Below are positions 1 through 11,650 of a stretch of DNA of 64,000 nucleotides, piece after piece. The stretch's first letter is position 1. The number at the start of each line of letters is the position of its first letter. A model generated the notes under the pieces. It searched no databases. It was given only the letters and a program-made list of their open reading frames with translations, and was not told where the DNA came from. The position numbers and the translations under genes are program-made. This stretch comes from Sebastes aleutianus (lineage: Eukaryota; Chordata; Actinopteri; Perciformes; Sebastidae): the NCBI GenBank assembly GCA_916700875.1, contig CAKAKS010000001.1, positions 17,202,461-17,266,460 of the forward strand. Direction: 5' to 3'.

Positions 1-512
1 AGATTTACAGTATATAGAGAATTGGACAGCGTCGGAGGTGGGGCCCAGTTCACTCCTATGAAAAGTTGCTTAGTGGCACATGAAGCAAAAAAAGCTTGAC
101 TTCCGAATATAAAATTACCCAGATCTTCCGGCAATCTTCCGCATCCATTGGGCCCATAGAGCAGTCACAGTGGCGTTTCCTTTAACCCCGCCTCCTAGCC
201 CTCGCTCCAACCCTCAGTCTGGGCTCATTCACATGAACGAAGGAAGGAAAATAACTCTGGATTCAGCTATTAGTGCGTCTGACAACTTTTAGAACCTAAT
301 GATTTAAATAAGGGCTATTCAAGTGTTCGTGCTCGGAAGTTGATTCACCTCAAAAAAAATTACAGACGTCCCGTTCCCAATGTAAGTCTATGGGAAAAAG
401 TATTTTTTAAGCCAAATGACATCACATAAAGGACACGGAAGTTGTAATTCCACCGTTTGGCCACTATGAAAAATTTGCTTCAAAGTCTGGCGCACTTCCT
501 GGGGGCTTGTCA
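1..512 (+). mobile_element. Interspersed repeat R1, copy 1 (cut by window edge)
   Basis: The same text appears in reverse complement at about 28273-28795. Shared landmarks include the ATTCCTATGAAA/ACTCCTATGAAA segment, a block ending CCCAATGTAAGTCTATGGGA, and CCGTTTGGCCACTA. Similarity runs from the first base of the window to the TGGGGGC near 512, so the left end lies outside. No coding potential is visible. It is a non-autonomous repeat of unknown class; no terminal inverted repeat or target duplication can be checked here. Confidence 0.85.
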
Positions 513-3239
513 TGGACCAGGTCACAATGGGTAACCTTCATTTTAATTCACAGAGCTTTTGCTCAGTAACAGGCTCAGCCTGGGGAGAAACCTATATACC
601 TATACCTATATATTGATATGTACCAATCAGTTCAGAGGATGTCTGATAGATAAACAGATGTGGAAACCCCTTTACCACACAAACACTGACCGAGGAAGAT
701 AAATTGACAAGGAAAACAACATCAGGTCAGCCACCTCCACACTGCACAACCAACTAAGTATTCATCACAGGTGCACTGTTAAATCCTCATGTGGAGGCAA
801 TAACAAGGTGTTCAAATTGTATTAGCCAATACAGTAGATACCCATTCAGCTTAGAATATTGATAGAAAACCTTTCCAAAAAACCTAAATCTTTTATGAGA
901 AAAATTGTGAAGCAAAGGCTCGTGGGAAAGAAGCTAGCTTGGAAAGGCGTTCTAGACTGTCAACAAAAATAAAAGGGAAAAACCCAAATTTCCCAGTCTT
1001 TCAAGTCTCTTGCCCAGGGTGGTTCACCTAGACGTGGCATATTTCCTATTGTGCCAGAACTGAGGAACTGTAGACATGCCAGTAGAGCCGTGTGCATATC
1101 ATCAGCAGGACAGCCAGTCCGATTTTTTTCCTGCAATCTCTATGACATGACGTCATGAGAGGGAAAGCTGCTACACAAAAGTTGCTATTCAAGATGAAAG
1201 GAGAGGAAGGTTGCAAAAAACATGAGTTTACCAGCAAATAAAAGATTAGTAAGCAGTTGAAAAACTTGGCCGACAAAACACATTCTGGCTAAGTAAAGAG
1301 AAGCAAGAAGGGGCCCAAATCGGATTTAACAGCGTGAACAATGAAGGTACTCACCACTAGTACTGAAAGGGAAACTTTCCAAGAATAAGAAAAAAAACAG
1401 AAAAAAAGTTACCAAACAAAGTTGAAGCCTGTTACAGCGTGGGACGCACACATTTTCTATGTCAAATTCTGTTCTGATTACTGATGGCTGCAAATGGGTA
1501 GACATGTCTGTACTGCAAAAAAAAAAAAAAGGAAAGAAAAAACGCTCCGGAACCAAGTAGCCTCCCTTTGTGAAACAGCCAGTGGGGTGTCGCTCTGCAG
1601 TCCGGAGATTCTCCTGGGAAGAATAAAAGCATGTTTGTTTCACAGTGTCTGTGCATGAACACTCTGCCTTGGCTGGGGAGATTTGTCAGAAGACGAGGGT
1701 TCCAACAAAATGGCTGGGTTCACCTGCTCCAGCAACGACTGATGGTTGCACAGAGCAGGGGAGAGGAGCAGATCTCACCAGACTAAATGCTCATTGCTGC
1801 CCAGCAGGGGTGCAAAACGGCAATAGAAAGCTACAGGATACAGTAATAGAAGGACCTGTTGGCTCCCAGCTGCAAAAGCAAAACATATTCTACCAGAGTG
1901 GTGGAGGAAAGAAGGCCATCCTTCTTCCTTTACCAACATATTCTTTCTCTTGTGAGAGCTGGAGTTGTTGGCAGGGACAATGGAGTCTTAAAGTGTCAAC
2001 ATGCCTCTGCAATTTTCATCACCCCACTTGGATCCAAAAGTAACATAAGAGACTCAGGATCCAAACAACCCTGATGGTCTTGGACACCAGCAGCAGCAGC
2101 AGCTGAGCTCTCAGGCAGATGTTGCAGGCCAGATGAGGATCACCTGCCAGTATGATACCTGGACAGGAAGGGCAGCTTCAAATATAGCGTAAGGGTGAGA
2201 CGAGGTCCTCCTTGTAATGTAAGTCATCTGAAGGTGGTGTTGCTATTTCAGGTGCTAAATCTGAGAGAATGCCCATTGGCTCAGAGTGCAAGAAAAGAAT
2301 ATAACTTGATTAGCCAAGTTAGCACTCACACATTTCAGTACATAGCGCCCACAGAGGAGAGTGGTCAAGGCCGTCGAGCCGGATAGATGACAAAGACAGA
2401 ACATGGCTGAGTTCTCTGTTTGTCCTTGCAGTGTTTTTCTCCATTCTGGCATTTCCTGTTATTATTTCCCTTCTGTGTGTTTCACAGAACCTGCATTGTG
2501 ATAAGCAAAAATATGAGAAAAAACATCTTGGATATGTCAAATATCTGCTATGTCAAATAGATGTGTTTTCCTTGACATATCTTTCTTTTGTAGCTGTGAT
2601 TAAATAATAACTTAATGGGTTGGGTTGTAAGATGCTGCCTGCTAACCAAGGCGAATGGTTATTCCTGAGTGTTGGGACCTTGGATCGAATCGCCGTTGTA
2701 TGATGCCAGCTTAGTGCAGAGCCAAGGCCAAAACATTGAAAAAAAAAAGATATGTTTTCAAAACTACCCACATTAGTGTGACATGGTCTAATAGCAGGGG
2801 GTTGACAGAAGAGAAGTGGGAGAGGAATGGTAGCAGAATGGAGGGAGGGCAGCCGACTGGATGCCATTGCCAGGACATTGATGACCAAATGAATAAAATG
2901 TGTCCACACCAACGGCGTTTGCAGATTGTTGCTGCGGTAGACCGCAACCCGCTTCAGGGACACTGCTTCCATCTGTGTTGCTTTCCTTCATAGGAATTAA
3001 TGGTATGCATTGTAATTAAAGTCTGAGAGCCGACTGAAAGGGTGATCTCTGTATGCTATAAAAAAAAATAATGTATATATTTCGCTGAGGTCAGCACCAG
3101 CGTGTACCAAACTATAGAATGCAAGCAGCTCAAAGGAATGATGGAATTCAAACACAAAGCCTGAACCATATTATTATAATTTTATAATATTATGTGTACT
3201 TGTTTTACACTAACGGATAATATAAAAAATCTTTAACAA
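513..3239. other. Non-coding interval, no recognised feature
   Basis: Mostly AT-rich sequence with short A-runs (for example 1518-1530) and a CAG run near 2090-2103. Open frames on both strands here (up to about 139 codons, minus strand 2553-2972) overlap each other, lack splice-supported partners and show no recognisable domain. I see no repeat family I can name. Confidence 0.6.
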
Positions 3240-3590
3240 AACCACTCACTTAGGTTTAAGAAAAATGTCATGGTTAGGCTTGAAATAAGTATGTAAACTA
3301 AGTAAAATACATATGGAAACAACGTAACACAAGTATGGAAAACATGTCACAAACGTCATTAAAGAACATGCTAGTAACGTAACTTCAGAATACTTTGGGA
3401 CACAAACACCGTGTCCTGTGTTTGTTGGACCCATCCACCTCCCCTCCCGACATAAGCGGTCTTTCTCACTTTTTATTCAACATCACTAGCTGTGAGCGTA
3501 GCATGTTTACGCAGATGTGTTTACATTGCAGTCAGTACAGACTACATAGCGTACAAATAGCACGCCAAAAGCAAGAACGGCGTTCTTATT
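3240..3590 (+). mobile_element. Degenerate copy of repeat family B
   Basis: It carries degraded versions of the family B landmarks seen at 11.7-12.2 kb: an AGGTTTAAGAAAAATGTCATGG segment (compare AGGTTTAGGAAAAGATCATGG), a GTAACGTAACTTC segment, and GGACCCATCCACCTCCCC (compare AACCCACCCATCCACCCGGACC). Orientation matches the 12-kb copy. Ends could not be placed. Confidence 0.5.
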
Positions 3591-5360
3591 GAACTTACGA
3601 TAACTGTGTCATTCATACGCCATTTAGTGCGACCGGGCCAATACTGTTAGAACTCAAACATAATTTCTTAGACTGTGTTTTTACTCACACATATTGTGGT
3701 ACAGAAACCTCTCATCTATTAGCTGTTGCTGTATGGAAATGCACAAAGAATAGAACACATCACACAATGCTTTCTTCCATTGTTTTTGGTTAATACATAT
3801 GTGTAAGAAGTATTACATTTATTGCAAAAAAAAACACAATTCCCTGAATAATACATGTATAAAACCCACAGCTAATTGCTAAATTCATCATTTTCGAAAA
3901 CATTTGAATGTGTTTGCATGCCAGCGTTGTCTGCGAGCAACTTAAAGACATCGCGGCCTCATCCCACACTACCAGATGCTGTAGTTAATGAATGACTCAA
4001 ACAATGGATTTTACTCTGCAATTCATATTCTTCACTTGAGATGAATACCTTTATTGTTTTATGCTGTTGTGTGCAACTATTTCATTGTTGGCCTCATTAT
4101 CAATTAGACAAAGCTCAAAACGTGCCCTTGTTAGAGCATTTTGTCTTTCAAGTCTTTTGTTTTAATGTTACAGCCTATTAAACAAAAGAAAGGTAAAAGC
4201 TACAAATAGAGCGTTGGATGAGTCTTCAGATTTCCAACTAAATCATCTGTCGTGTCATGATGGGGACCTTTTGAAAAAGGAAGTAACAGGAAGCATAAAA
4301 GCAAAGAGCATTTAACAGTTGGAGACAACAGCACACACTCATTGGAATACACTTCCTTGCTGTCAGCGAGAGATTGTCACAATAGATCACACAGTAACTT
4401 CCTGTAGAGCTGTCTGTGTCAGTCCATCAGTCACATTAGCAATCTAAGTGGGGCTCAATCAAGTGCAGTCTTGGCGAGGGGAATCTGTCTGTCCCCTGTA
4501 TGTGTCCATCAGAGGGAAAATGTAGAGTATTGATTTCATGTCTGGAGAGCCTACAGACTGCAGCTGGAAGTGACAGTCGGTGACTCAGCTCCGTTTCGGT
4601 GACAGACAAAAGCTGAAAGAGAAACAGCTTTGAAGGTGCACGGAGAAACGATCAAGCAGATGTTTACTGTAAAGACAGGAAGTAATTTCTTCTTGACAGT
4701 GTCATACGAGCACTGCGTGCCAACTAGTTAACGTAGCATCACATGACTATCTCCGAGCTCATTTTTGATCAGAAGAATGACAGCATTATGCCAGGTTTAT
4801 GGCAGTCTGCCAATCCATGAATGTCAAGACAACAGCTCTGTGTAAATTCACATTAATCTTCTTGCCAAGAAATAGCGAAAAAAAATAAGAATAATGAAAA
4901 TGATGATATCAGCTTTGTCCTGTTTTCATGTTTGGTACCCTGCCATCCCCGTTGCTTATTGACTGTTGCTGTTTACTTTTTATTGTTTTCATGTGTTGGC
5001 AGGTCAGACCTTTATAATGAGGGCAAATAGAGCGGCCACGGCGTGTAAACACACAGCCAAGTTTGTGCTCCAGACTGAAATGCTAAATATTGGCTGCCAA
5101 AAAGAAGTGATAAATGAAGCTTACTGTGAAGTGTAGAATTAATTTGTGCCATGATGTTGTTTTTTTTATAATCACAGTATGTTTGTCTCCCATTTAAAGG
5201 GGAATGTCATATTTTTACACATGAAGTTCACTAGTCAGACTGTGAAAACAGTGTAATGGCTTTGGAGCTTTTCATGATGATGAGATCTGATCTGATCAGG
5301 GGTGTCTAATGAAAAACACTATCCAGGTGCACTATGGGAAATTGAAGACCCAGTGTTGCT
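3591..5360. other. Non-coding interval, no recognised gene
   Basis: No coding region seen. A segment at 5306-5360 (TCTAATGAAA, then CCAGGTGCACTATGGGAAAT) is repeated in the same orientation at 6625-6682, bracketing the composite MITE block that follows. The rest appears single-copy within the window. Confidence 0.6.
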
Positions 5361-6026
5361 GCATCCGATTCAACTGTTATCAGGCCATTAAATACACATT
5401 ATAAGTCGCTATAAGCACCATAGATGTGGAACATTAGGGGCCTACTACTACATTGTTAAAGTGAAAGTGAAACTTAAAAGCAACACGTTCTAACATGTTG
5501 TAAAACTGAATGAAACGTCACATTTTGAACATTAACATAAGACTTCTTTAGGTTTTGACAACAAAACTACAATGTGTTTAGGTTTAGGTAACAAAATTAC
5601 AACCTCTTTAGGTTTAGGCAAAAAGAAAACAGTTAAGTTTAGGGAAAAACATTGTGTTTTGGGTAAAAATAACTTTGAACACAAAGACAACACATTGTTG
5701 GATTCACACAAGATGCAAACCCTGGGCTCCTGGGTAAAAACCCTCTGTCCCATCATTCATCCCCGACCTCCGCCCCTTATGGAGTTTCACACTGTCTATA
5801 CTACAGCGCCTGACAGCTTCTGCTCCTGTCATAATTACTACGGTCGCTAGAGGTCACTGTTGTGTTCTTTTATACCTTCTTTCAGTGATCTAGCATGTCA
5901 ATAGATGATAAAACCTACCAGTGGGTGTAGTAGGCCCCTATTGACCCACATCTATGGGGCTTATGGTGATTGATAACGCTTGTTTAATAGCCTGACAACA
6001 GTCTAATTGGCTGATCTTTGGAACTT
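5361..6026. mobile_element. Palindromic MITE with internal 30-bp tandem repeat
   Basis: The left end (5367-5455) and right end (5917-6020) are inverted copies of each other: CTGTTATCAGGCCATTAAA against CTGTTGTCAGGCTATTAAA, and CATAGATGTGG followed by AGGGGCCTACTA on both sides. No transposase frame is present, so this is a non-autonomous DNA element. The middle contains three 30-bp units starting TTTAGG at 5547, 5577 and 5607. The CCGACCTCCGCCCCTTATGG text at about 5763-5782 is shared in style with family B elements. Exact termini are uncertain by tens of bases. Confidence 0.75.
5547..5636 (+). repeat. 30-bp tandem repeat, 3 units
   Basis: Units begin TTTAGGTTT at 5547, 5577 and 5607 and share a purine/ACAAAA-rich body. 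The third unit has diverged after its first 15 bases. The array lies inside the palindromic MITE. Confidence 0.8.
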
Positions 6027-6044
6027 GACCAGTGGGCAACCTCC

Positions 6045-6622
6045 TGTTCTGAAGAGTGAAGCCAATGCTGAAGTACCTTAGACTTGCATCTCTTGATCTT
6101 GACTCTTCTGGTTGCAAAAAGAAGACGGATTGGATAGAAGTCTATGAGAAGATGACCCTTCTTCTCACTTAACTTTTTACCTCAGTAAACATTGTAAACA
6201 TGAGTTTATGTTCTCAATTGCTAGTTTCAAGTCTTCTTCAATACAACATGATATTCATTTAGTAAATTATGGTCCCCTTTAGAGTCAATTAGACCATAAA
6301 GCAGGGTAAGCTTTAGGGCGGGGCTACCTTGTGATTGACAGGTTACTATCACGGAGTTGTCCGGTCTGGGAGTTGTCCGTGTTTTCGTCTTACAACTTTC
6401 ACAGTGTGTTTTCAGCTCATGAAAGTTAATTATAACCTTTTTGATTGCCTAAAAATACTTTATTCAGCTTTCATTTGTACTTCGCTCCACCCTCTTGTGT
6501 CACTTCCGGTTGCAAAAAAACGAGATGGCAGCAGCCAAAACGCCGAACTCGAGGCTTCAAAACGGCGGTCCACAAACCAATGGGTGAACTCACTACATCC
6601 ACTTTCTTAAATACAGTCTATG
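6045..6622 (-). mobile_element. MITE family D, near full-length, minus orientation
   Basis: The reverse complement matches 17906-18425: the terminal ATAGACTGTAT motif (read from about 6620 backwards), then AGTGG, GAAGCCTCGAGTT, the GCCATCT...TTGCAACC block, AACTTTCATGA, and the distal GCATTGGCTTCAC. The element encodes nothing recognisable. Its GACTGTATATA terminus resembles that of family C at 13311, which suggests one transposase source for both. Confidence 0.8.
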
Positions 6623-6689
6623 GTCTAATGAAATACACTGCCCAGGTGCACTATGGGAAATTTAACACCCAGTGTCTTTGGAGCTTGAC

Positions 6690-8035
6690 CCATTGTTCCC
6701 CAACCTTATGGGAATCGATAATAAAATGCTGGCATACCCCTTTAAAACATTTTCAAAATTAACATCCATTCTTTTCACGCACATACAGTGTGTTTGTGAA
6801 AGCAAAAGTAACGTGTGACATCTTCATACCAGCAGAAGTACAGCGCCATTGAATAACTTTATCAACTGTGAGAAGTTTCTTCCCTGAAGAGCTGTGTACA
6901 TTCCCCTGTTGTCTTGTCTTTGGATTGTTTTTCTGTATCATCAAGAAGCAATTCTTAGAGACAACAATTTATTTCACACTCACCCACTGAGAAAGATTGT
7001 GTTTGGGAATATCAGAGCGCCAAAGACAAAAAAATAAAGAATAGTATAAAAAACACATGACAAAACTCGCCTCACGCTCAAACTCTTCAAACAAGTGAAT
7101 AAATGAAAAAATAACTTAAACAGTTTTATTCTGTTTCTGAGGCAGACTGAAGACATTTTTATTCAGACAAAATGGCTTGTATTCAATGTTTATTAACAAG
7201 CTCTTGAAGTCCCTCCCTCTACTTTGTCAAAGCAACAATCCAATCCCTCTTCAATTTTGTTATTTGGAGACTAAAACAATTCTCTTTGAAGTGTCTCTTT
7301 TTTTTTATGGATGCAGATTTTGGCTTGTAACCATGGCTTCTGTTTTTTGTGCCACAAGATTTACATAAAAAGCCCGCAGTCTGGAAAGTTTTGAACAGAT
7401 TCTGGCGAAAAGTAAACTAAGGATGAGCGACAAAATGAAAGCCTCGAGGACCAGCGGATGGGGCTGAGGGTGTGTGTGTGTGTGTGTGTTGGTGGCGAGG
7501 GCAGAGGAAGGGACACTGGAGGGGGTTGCTGGGTAGCTGAGCTTTAGCCTGGCTGCGTATGAGAGCAGCAAATCCGACTTGGTTGGTAAACAGAGGCTCC
7601 AGGGACACTTGTTTTGCATGCAGACTGCTGCGGACTCGATGGAAGCCCTCTGTGATTCTAATAGAGTAAGCTCACAGAAATCACCGTAGAAAATGCCAAT
7701 AAGGCTGTCAGCCACCACTACAGCACAACACAGGCTCTCACTGAAAAATTATACAAGGCACAGACACGCACAAGCAGACAAATACGGATTTATCTTTGAG
7801 CTCGCATGGGCATACGCATCCCTTTCTGAAGAAGTCTTAGCTTAAAGTATCATAAGGGCATCATCTCTCTTTAATTTAACCCCCGTTGGCTTGGACTGGG
7901 CTTGTTTAAAGGAAGCGTGGTGCTTTTCAATTGTACACGACAGCTAATTTTATGGTCATGGTTTTCAAAAAGAGAACGTCACACATGTTTTTTAGAAATT
8001 TCCAACCTGCATGTTATTCTTTTGCCCTTGGACAG
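6690..8035. other. Non-coding interval
   Basis: No gene or named repeat beyond a (TG)n microsatellite at 7471-7490. Minus-strand open frames over 7305-7718 run through the microsatellite and have no family resemblance. Confidence 0.6.
7471..7490 (+). repeat. (TG)n microsatellite
   Basis: About ten TG dinucleotides in a row, visible directly. Confidence 0.95.
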
Positions 8036-8039
8036 TTAA

Positions 8040-8519
8040 AGCTGCAGTGGGTAGAAATAGAGCAAATGTGATTTAAAAAGGTTATTCTATAAAACGGTCA
8101 CTATATCCTGACAGTAGTGCATGAGACAGATAATCTGAAATAAATCATGTGCCTCTGTTTCCTCCGGTGTCCTCCGGTGCTCCTAATGGCATCTGCAAGA
8201 TTTCACAGACCGGAGGAAAACAACCAATCAGAGCCGACCTGCCGTCTCTGAGCAGCTGTCAATCATAAATCATAAAATGTTTTCAGGAACATCTTGTAGT
8301 GTACTGTTTAGCTGTAAAATGAGAAAAACTGCATGTTGAGATCAGTTGAGGAAATACCAAGCACTACCCACCAGGCTAGATTTTTTTAAGCTTGAAAACA
8401 GAGCCATGAGGAGGTGCAGAAGTCTAGTTTTCTCTCAGAACACTTGAATTACAATATGCTGAAAAGTTATTATGGAATTTTTGCCCAATAATGCCAAAAA
8501 CATTCTACCTATTGCAGGT
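8040..8519 (-). mobile_element. TTAA-target non-autonomous element, family A copy 1
   Basis: It is flanked by TTAA (8036-8039) and TTTA (8520-8523, one mutation). Its termini, AGCTGCAGTGGGTAGAA and (reverse complement) ACCTGCAATAGGTAGAA, form a terminal inverted repeat. The body matches the element at 32385-33200 in reverse orientation: ACCGGAGGAAAACAACCAATCAGAG, GAGCAGCTGTCAATC, TACTGTTTAGCTGTAAAATGAG and GAGCCATGAGGAGGTGCA. TTAA duplications are typical of the piggyBac and Kolobok superfamilies, but the superfamily cannot be fixed without a transposase. No coding sequence. Confidence 0.88.
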
Positions 8520-10140
8520 TTTAGTCAAAAGCTAACTTTGAATGGCATGCTGACATAATATATTCATCCTCGAACGAGAATCACATTGTGCTTTCACAGA
8601 GCTAGAATTCTAATTTCATCAAACTATGTCTTTTCGCAGTCAGCGCCTACAAATCAGCAGCACCCAATTTTACACCCCGGTGACATCACACCTTCTTCTG
8701 CCTCTGATTTCTAGCTTTAGGAAAGACTGACGCAAGTTCACAGACATCAACCAAACTGTCCTGGGACACCCAAATAATCTATGAAGATTTAAAATGTCTA
8801 GCATTACCATTTGATAAGCCTTTCTTCTGATCTATTCATTACTGCTCTGTGTACAGTATATGGACAGTCTTCTCTGAATGTATAAGAAGATGAGAGCGAC
8901 CTCCCCTGAGATCTGTTTTCTCTTGCTCTCCTTCCCTTTCTTTTCCTTTAGAGGGAAGCACCTGTAATTTATCTTCATCAACTATTATGGACATCCTCAG
9001 GAACAAAACCTGGACTCGAAAAGTATCAAATCAACAGCGCATTTTTCAGAAAATGGCAGATCCAATTTTATACATGTCCCTGAGGCTTCCCTCTAACTGT
9101 TGGTGTGCTGATCCTTCACTCATTTGATGCTGCTCCTCGCCGGCTTGGGAGGAGCTTTTCAAGATTGTTTCTGTCTCCCGCAACTTGTGAGATAGGCCTC
9201 GATTGGAGGAATGCTAACAAGATGTCCCAGTGATGTTCAAAGTAGCACCTTGAAGACATGCAAACCTGCCTGGCCCAAATTGCAAATAATCTACATGAGA
9301 CAGAAGCGATCGTCTCATTTTGACATCTGGCGAGATAGCGTTGTCTTGTTTGTCACTTGATGTGATGTGTGGTTGGAGAAAAATGCGGTAAACGTTGCTC
9401 CGAAGAACTTAGCAGCTTTCTTTTACCCTCTCATGTTAACAAAGTGTCTGAAAGAAGGAGCACTGAAGTTAAATCAGAGGTTGTCCTGCAGACAATTTAT
9501 AGAACACACCATTATATACTTGGCTTGCCGACCCTAAGTCAGTTCATTTAATGTGAAAAACTTCTTCATTTTGACATTTTTCTCTCTGCTCAGCCACTGC
9601 AGCTTTTCATTTGATGCAGATCCACCTGCTGTGTCCCATGAAATATATAATTCAAAGACCCATTTTAGTCCTTCAAATATCAAACTGAGAGACATCCTTG
9701 TTATTCTGCCATCAGTCTTACCCCACTTTTATGTCTTTTTGCAGTGGAAACATTTCTTTAACCGGTAACTTTGACAACTGCTAGTGAACTGTGAACTATT
9801 CTATTGTTTAAAATTCTCCTCACAAGACTTTTAATATGTTTTTGCTGATTTACTGTCTGTGGCTGCATTTGACATTTTGTTTAGTTGGATCCTCCAGAAG
9901 CCACAAATGTCATATCATTTTTTGAATTATGAACAATGGACATGTTACAAGGGATTGATTTTGGGTGAAAATATCAGGACCAATAACCAAAGTATCAGTA
10001 AATGATCTTGGGTTTTAAAATATAGCATCCATATACATGCCTAGACAATGTGTAGCTAGATATCAAGAGTATGTGTGACTTTCTCAGACATTATTGATAG
10101 AATTGTGACAAAAACTGATGAGGCATTGCGTTGTGGCACT
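8520..10140. other. Non-coding interval
   Basis: No repeat shared with the rest of the window and no recognisable coding sequence. A few AT-rich open frames (60-71 codons near 9369-9768) look like chance. Confidence 0.6.
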
Positions 10141-10759
10141 TTCAGGTACGGTGTGTAGGATTTGGCAGCATCTAGTGGTGTTTTTGCAGATTGCAACTAA
10201 CTGAGTACCCCTCTGCTCACTCCTTCCTTTTCAAGACTGCGGGAACGTGAGCCGCCGAGTGCAAGACGATGGTAACGCCGTTCGCCTCGCTCAGAGGTCA
10301 TTGTAGAAACATGGCGGTGCAACCAACCCGTTCTCACTCCCAGCTCGTCAAATACCGCCATTTGGCAAGCGCCCCTCGGCATCGGAAACCGACACATGGA
10401 GGCTACCTTTAGCAACAGTATGTGACGAACCGGGCTTTCAGCTAACTCCAATTTAAACCCACCCAGTGCGTTATTCGATGGTCGGAGCAAGTGATGTAGT
10501 ATTAATAATGTGAGAGTCCAAGTCCAACTGACCATATTGACATATTTGACAAGTTGGGAATGAGAATGTGTTGGTGCAACATGGTTGACTCCGTGAAGAG
10601 GACCCGCTCCCAATGTAGATATGAAGGGCTCATTCTAAACTAACGAAAACACAACAATTCATAGTTTCAGGTAATTATACACTAATGAAAACATAGTTAT
10701 GAATATTGTATTATATTTCTGCTAATAGATCCCCAAAATGCTCTACACTCTCCCGTTAA
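10141..10759 (+). mobile_element. TTAA-target MITE, interrupted
   Basis: The left end TTCAGGTACGGTGTGTAGG is a decayed form of a fish MITE terminus, and the right end ...CTACACTCTCCCGTTAA is its inverted partner ending in TTAA at 10756-10759. The body holds the TTGCAGATTGCAACTAACTGA and ATGTAGATATGAAGGGCTCA segments that I recognise from a common percomorph repeat. It is split by a second element at 10323-10574; removing that element restores a continuous GGTGCAACATGG junction. No coding potential. Confidence 0.85.
10323..10574. mobile_element. 252-bp MITE nested inside the 10.1-kb element
   Basis: The inverted termini are CCAACCCGTTCTCACTCCC (left) and, in reverse complement, CCAACACATTCTCATTCCC (right), continuing into AGCTCGTCAAATA/AACTTGTCAAATA. 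The direct repeat GGTGCAAC sits on both sides (10316-10323 and 10573-10580), so the target duplication is 5-8 bp depending on how the ends are assigned. A fish DNA element with a TTCTCA-type terminus, class not assigned. Confidence 0.82.
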
Positions 10760-11650
10760 TGAAGAGTACACTGATTGGGAAACTATAAATGAAGGCTTAA
10801 AGCTGTAATTGAGCTAAATTGCTACACTTAAAGTAAAGTCACATAGGATATATGATTATAAAAAAGAATCTAGTGGTTATTCTTGTATGTCCCTTAATCA
10901 AGGATAGATCATTTCACAGATAATTCTCATTTTAGTGTCGTTGCTTCATGTCTTCTAAGTAATTAAATGATAACATTAAGAACGTAATCATATTTCCTGT
11001 CGTTAAGGAGACTACTGTAACATTTTTCATGTTGCTAGGAATTGATTAGTACTTGCTCAATTGCCTCCCACATTGATATTCTATGTGGAAATCTTACAAG
11101 TGCATAAACAAGCGAGGTTTTCCTCTGACACTAAAATCACATTCCAACAGCAACTTTGATTGGAATACTTTATGGGTGTGGGCCAAGAGTGGTATCAAAC
11201 AGTATGGATCGGGTCCACTCAACATACTGCAAACTGTCAGGTTCAAATGATAAAACCAGACTGAAATTGGCCTGCGTGCGAAGGATTGCTGAGGGCAAGG
11301 ATTATAAAGGTTTTTCACCCACCACCTTGCCCCCATATTGATTTAAGTATAACTAGGAGATTTATCAACACACAATGTTTGACAGGGAGTTCAGTAACAC
11401 TTAGAATTAAGTTGCAACGACCAGGGTGGAATAAAAATGCCACCGCAGCAGGGATTTAGGAAAAGGACAGTTGGGTCACACTGTACATACTGTATATATA
11501 TTTAATAAATGGCCTGTATTAGCTGAGATTTATAGATCTGAACATTTTGATATTAGAAAAACTTATTTTTACATGAATTTAAAATATATCCCATCTCCTT
11601 GTGCAATGCAAAATCCAGTGTCAGACTACAAAGTATCCTCATACAACAAG
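10760..11650. other. Non-coding interval
   Basis: AT-rich, with no repeat match or coding signal that I can support. Confidence 0.6.

Noticed and set aside
1645..2043. 132-codon open frame on the plus strand
   Set aside because: No recognisable domain, overlaps other frames, and sits in a repeat-rich gene-free region; its length is within chance for 64 kb on six frames.
2553..2972. 139-codon open frame on the minus strand, the longest in the window
   Set aside because: Translation has no family resemblance, and the plus strand carries overlapping frames; no splice or polyadenylation context supports a gene.
5547..5636. Regular 30-bp units considered as a CRISPR-like array
   Set aside because: Units are contiguous with no unique spacers, inside a MITE in eukaryotic DNA.
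10197..10613. 138-codon minus-strand open frame
   Set aside because: It spans the junctions of two nested MITEs, so it is an accident of the insertion.
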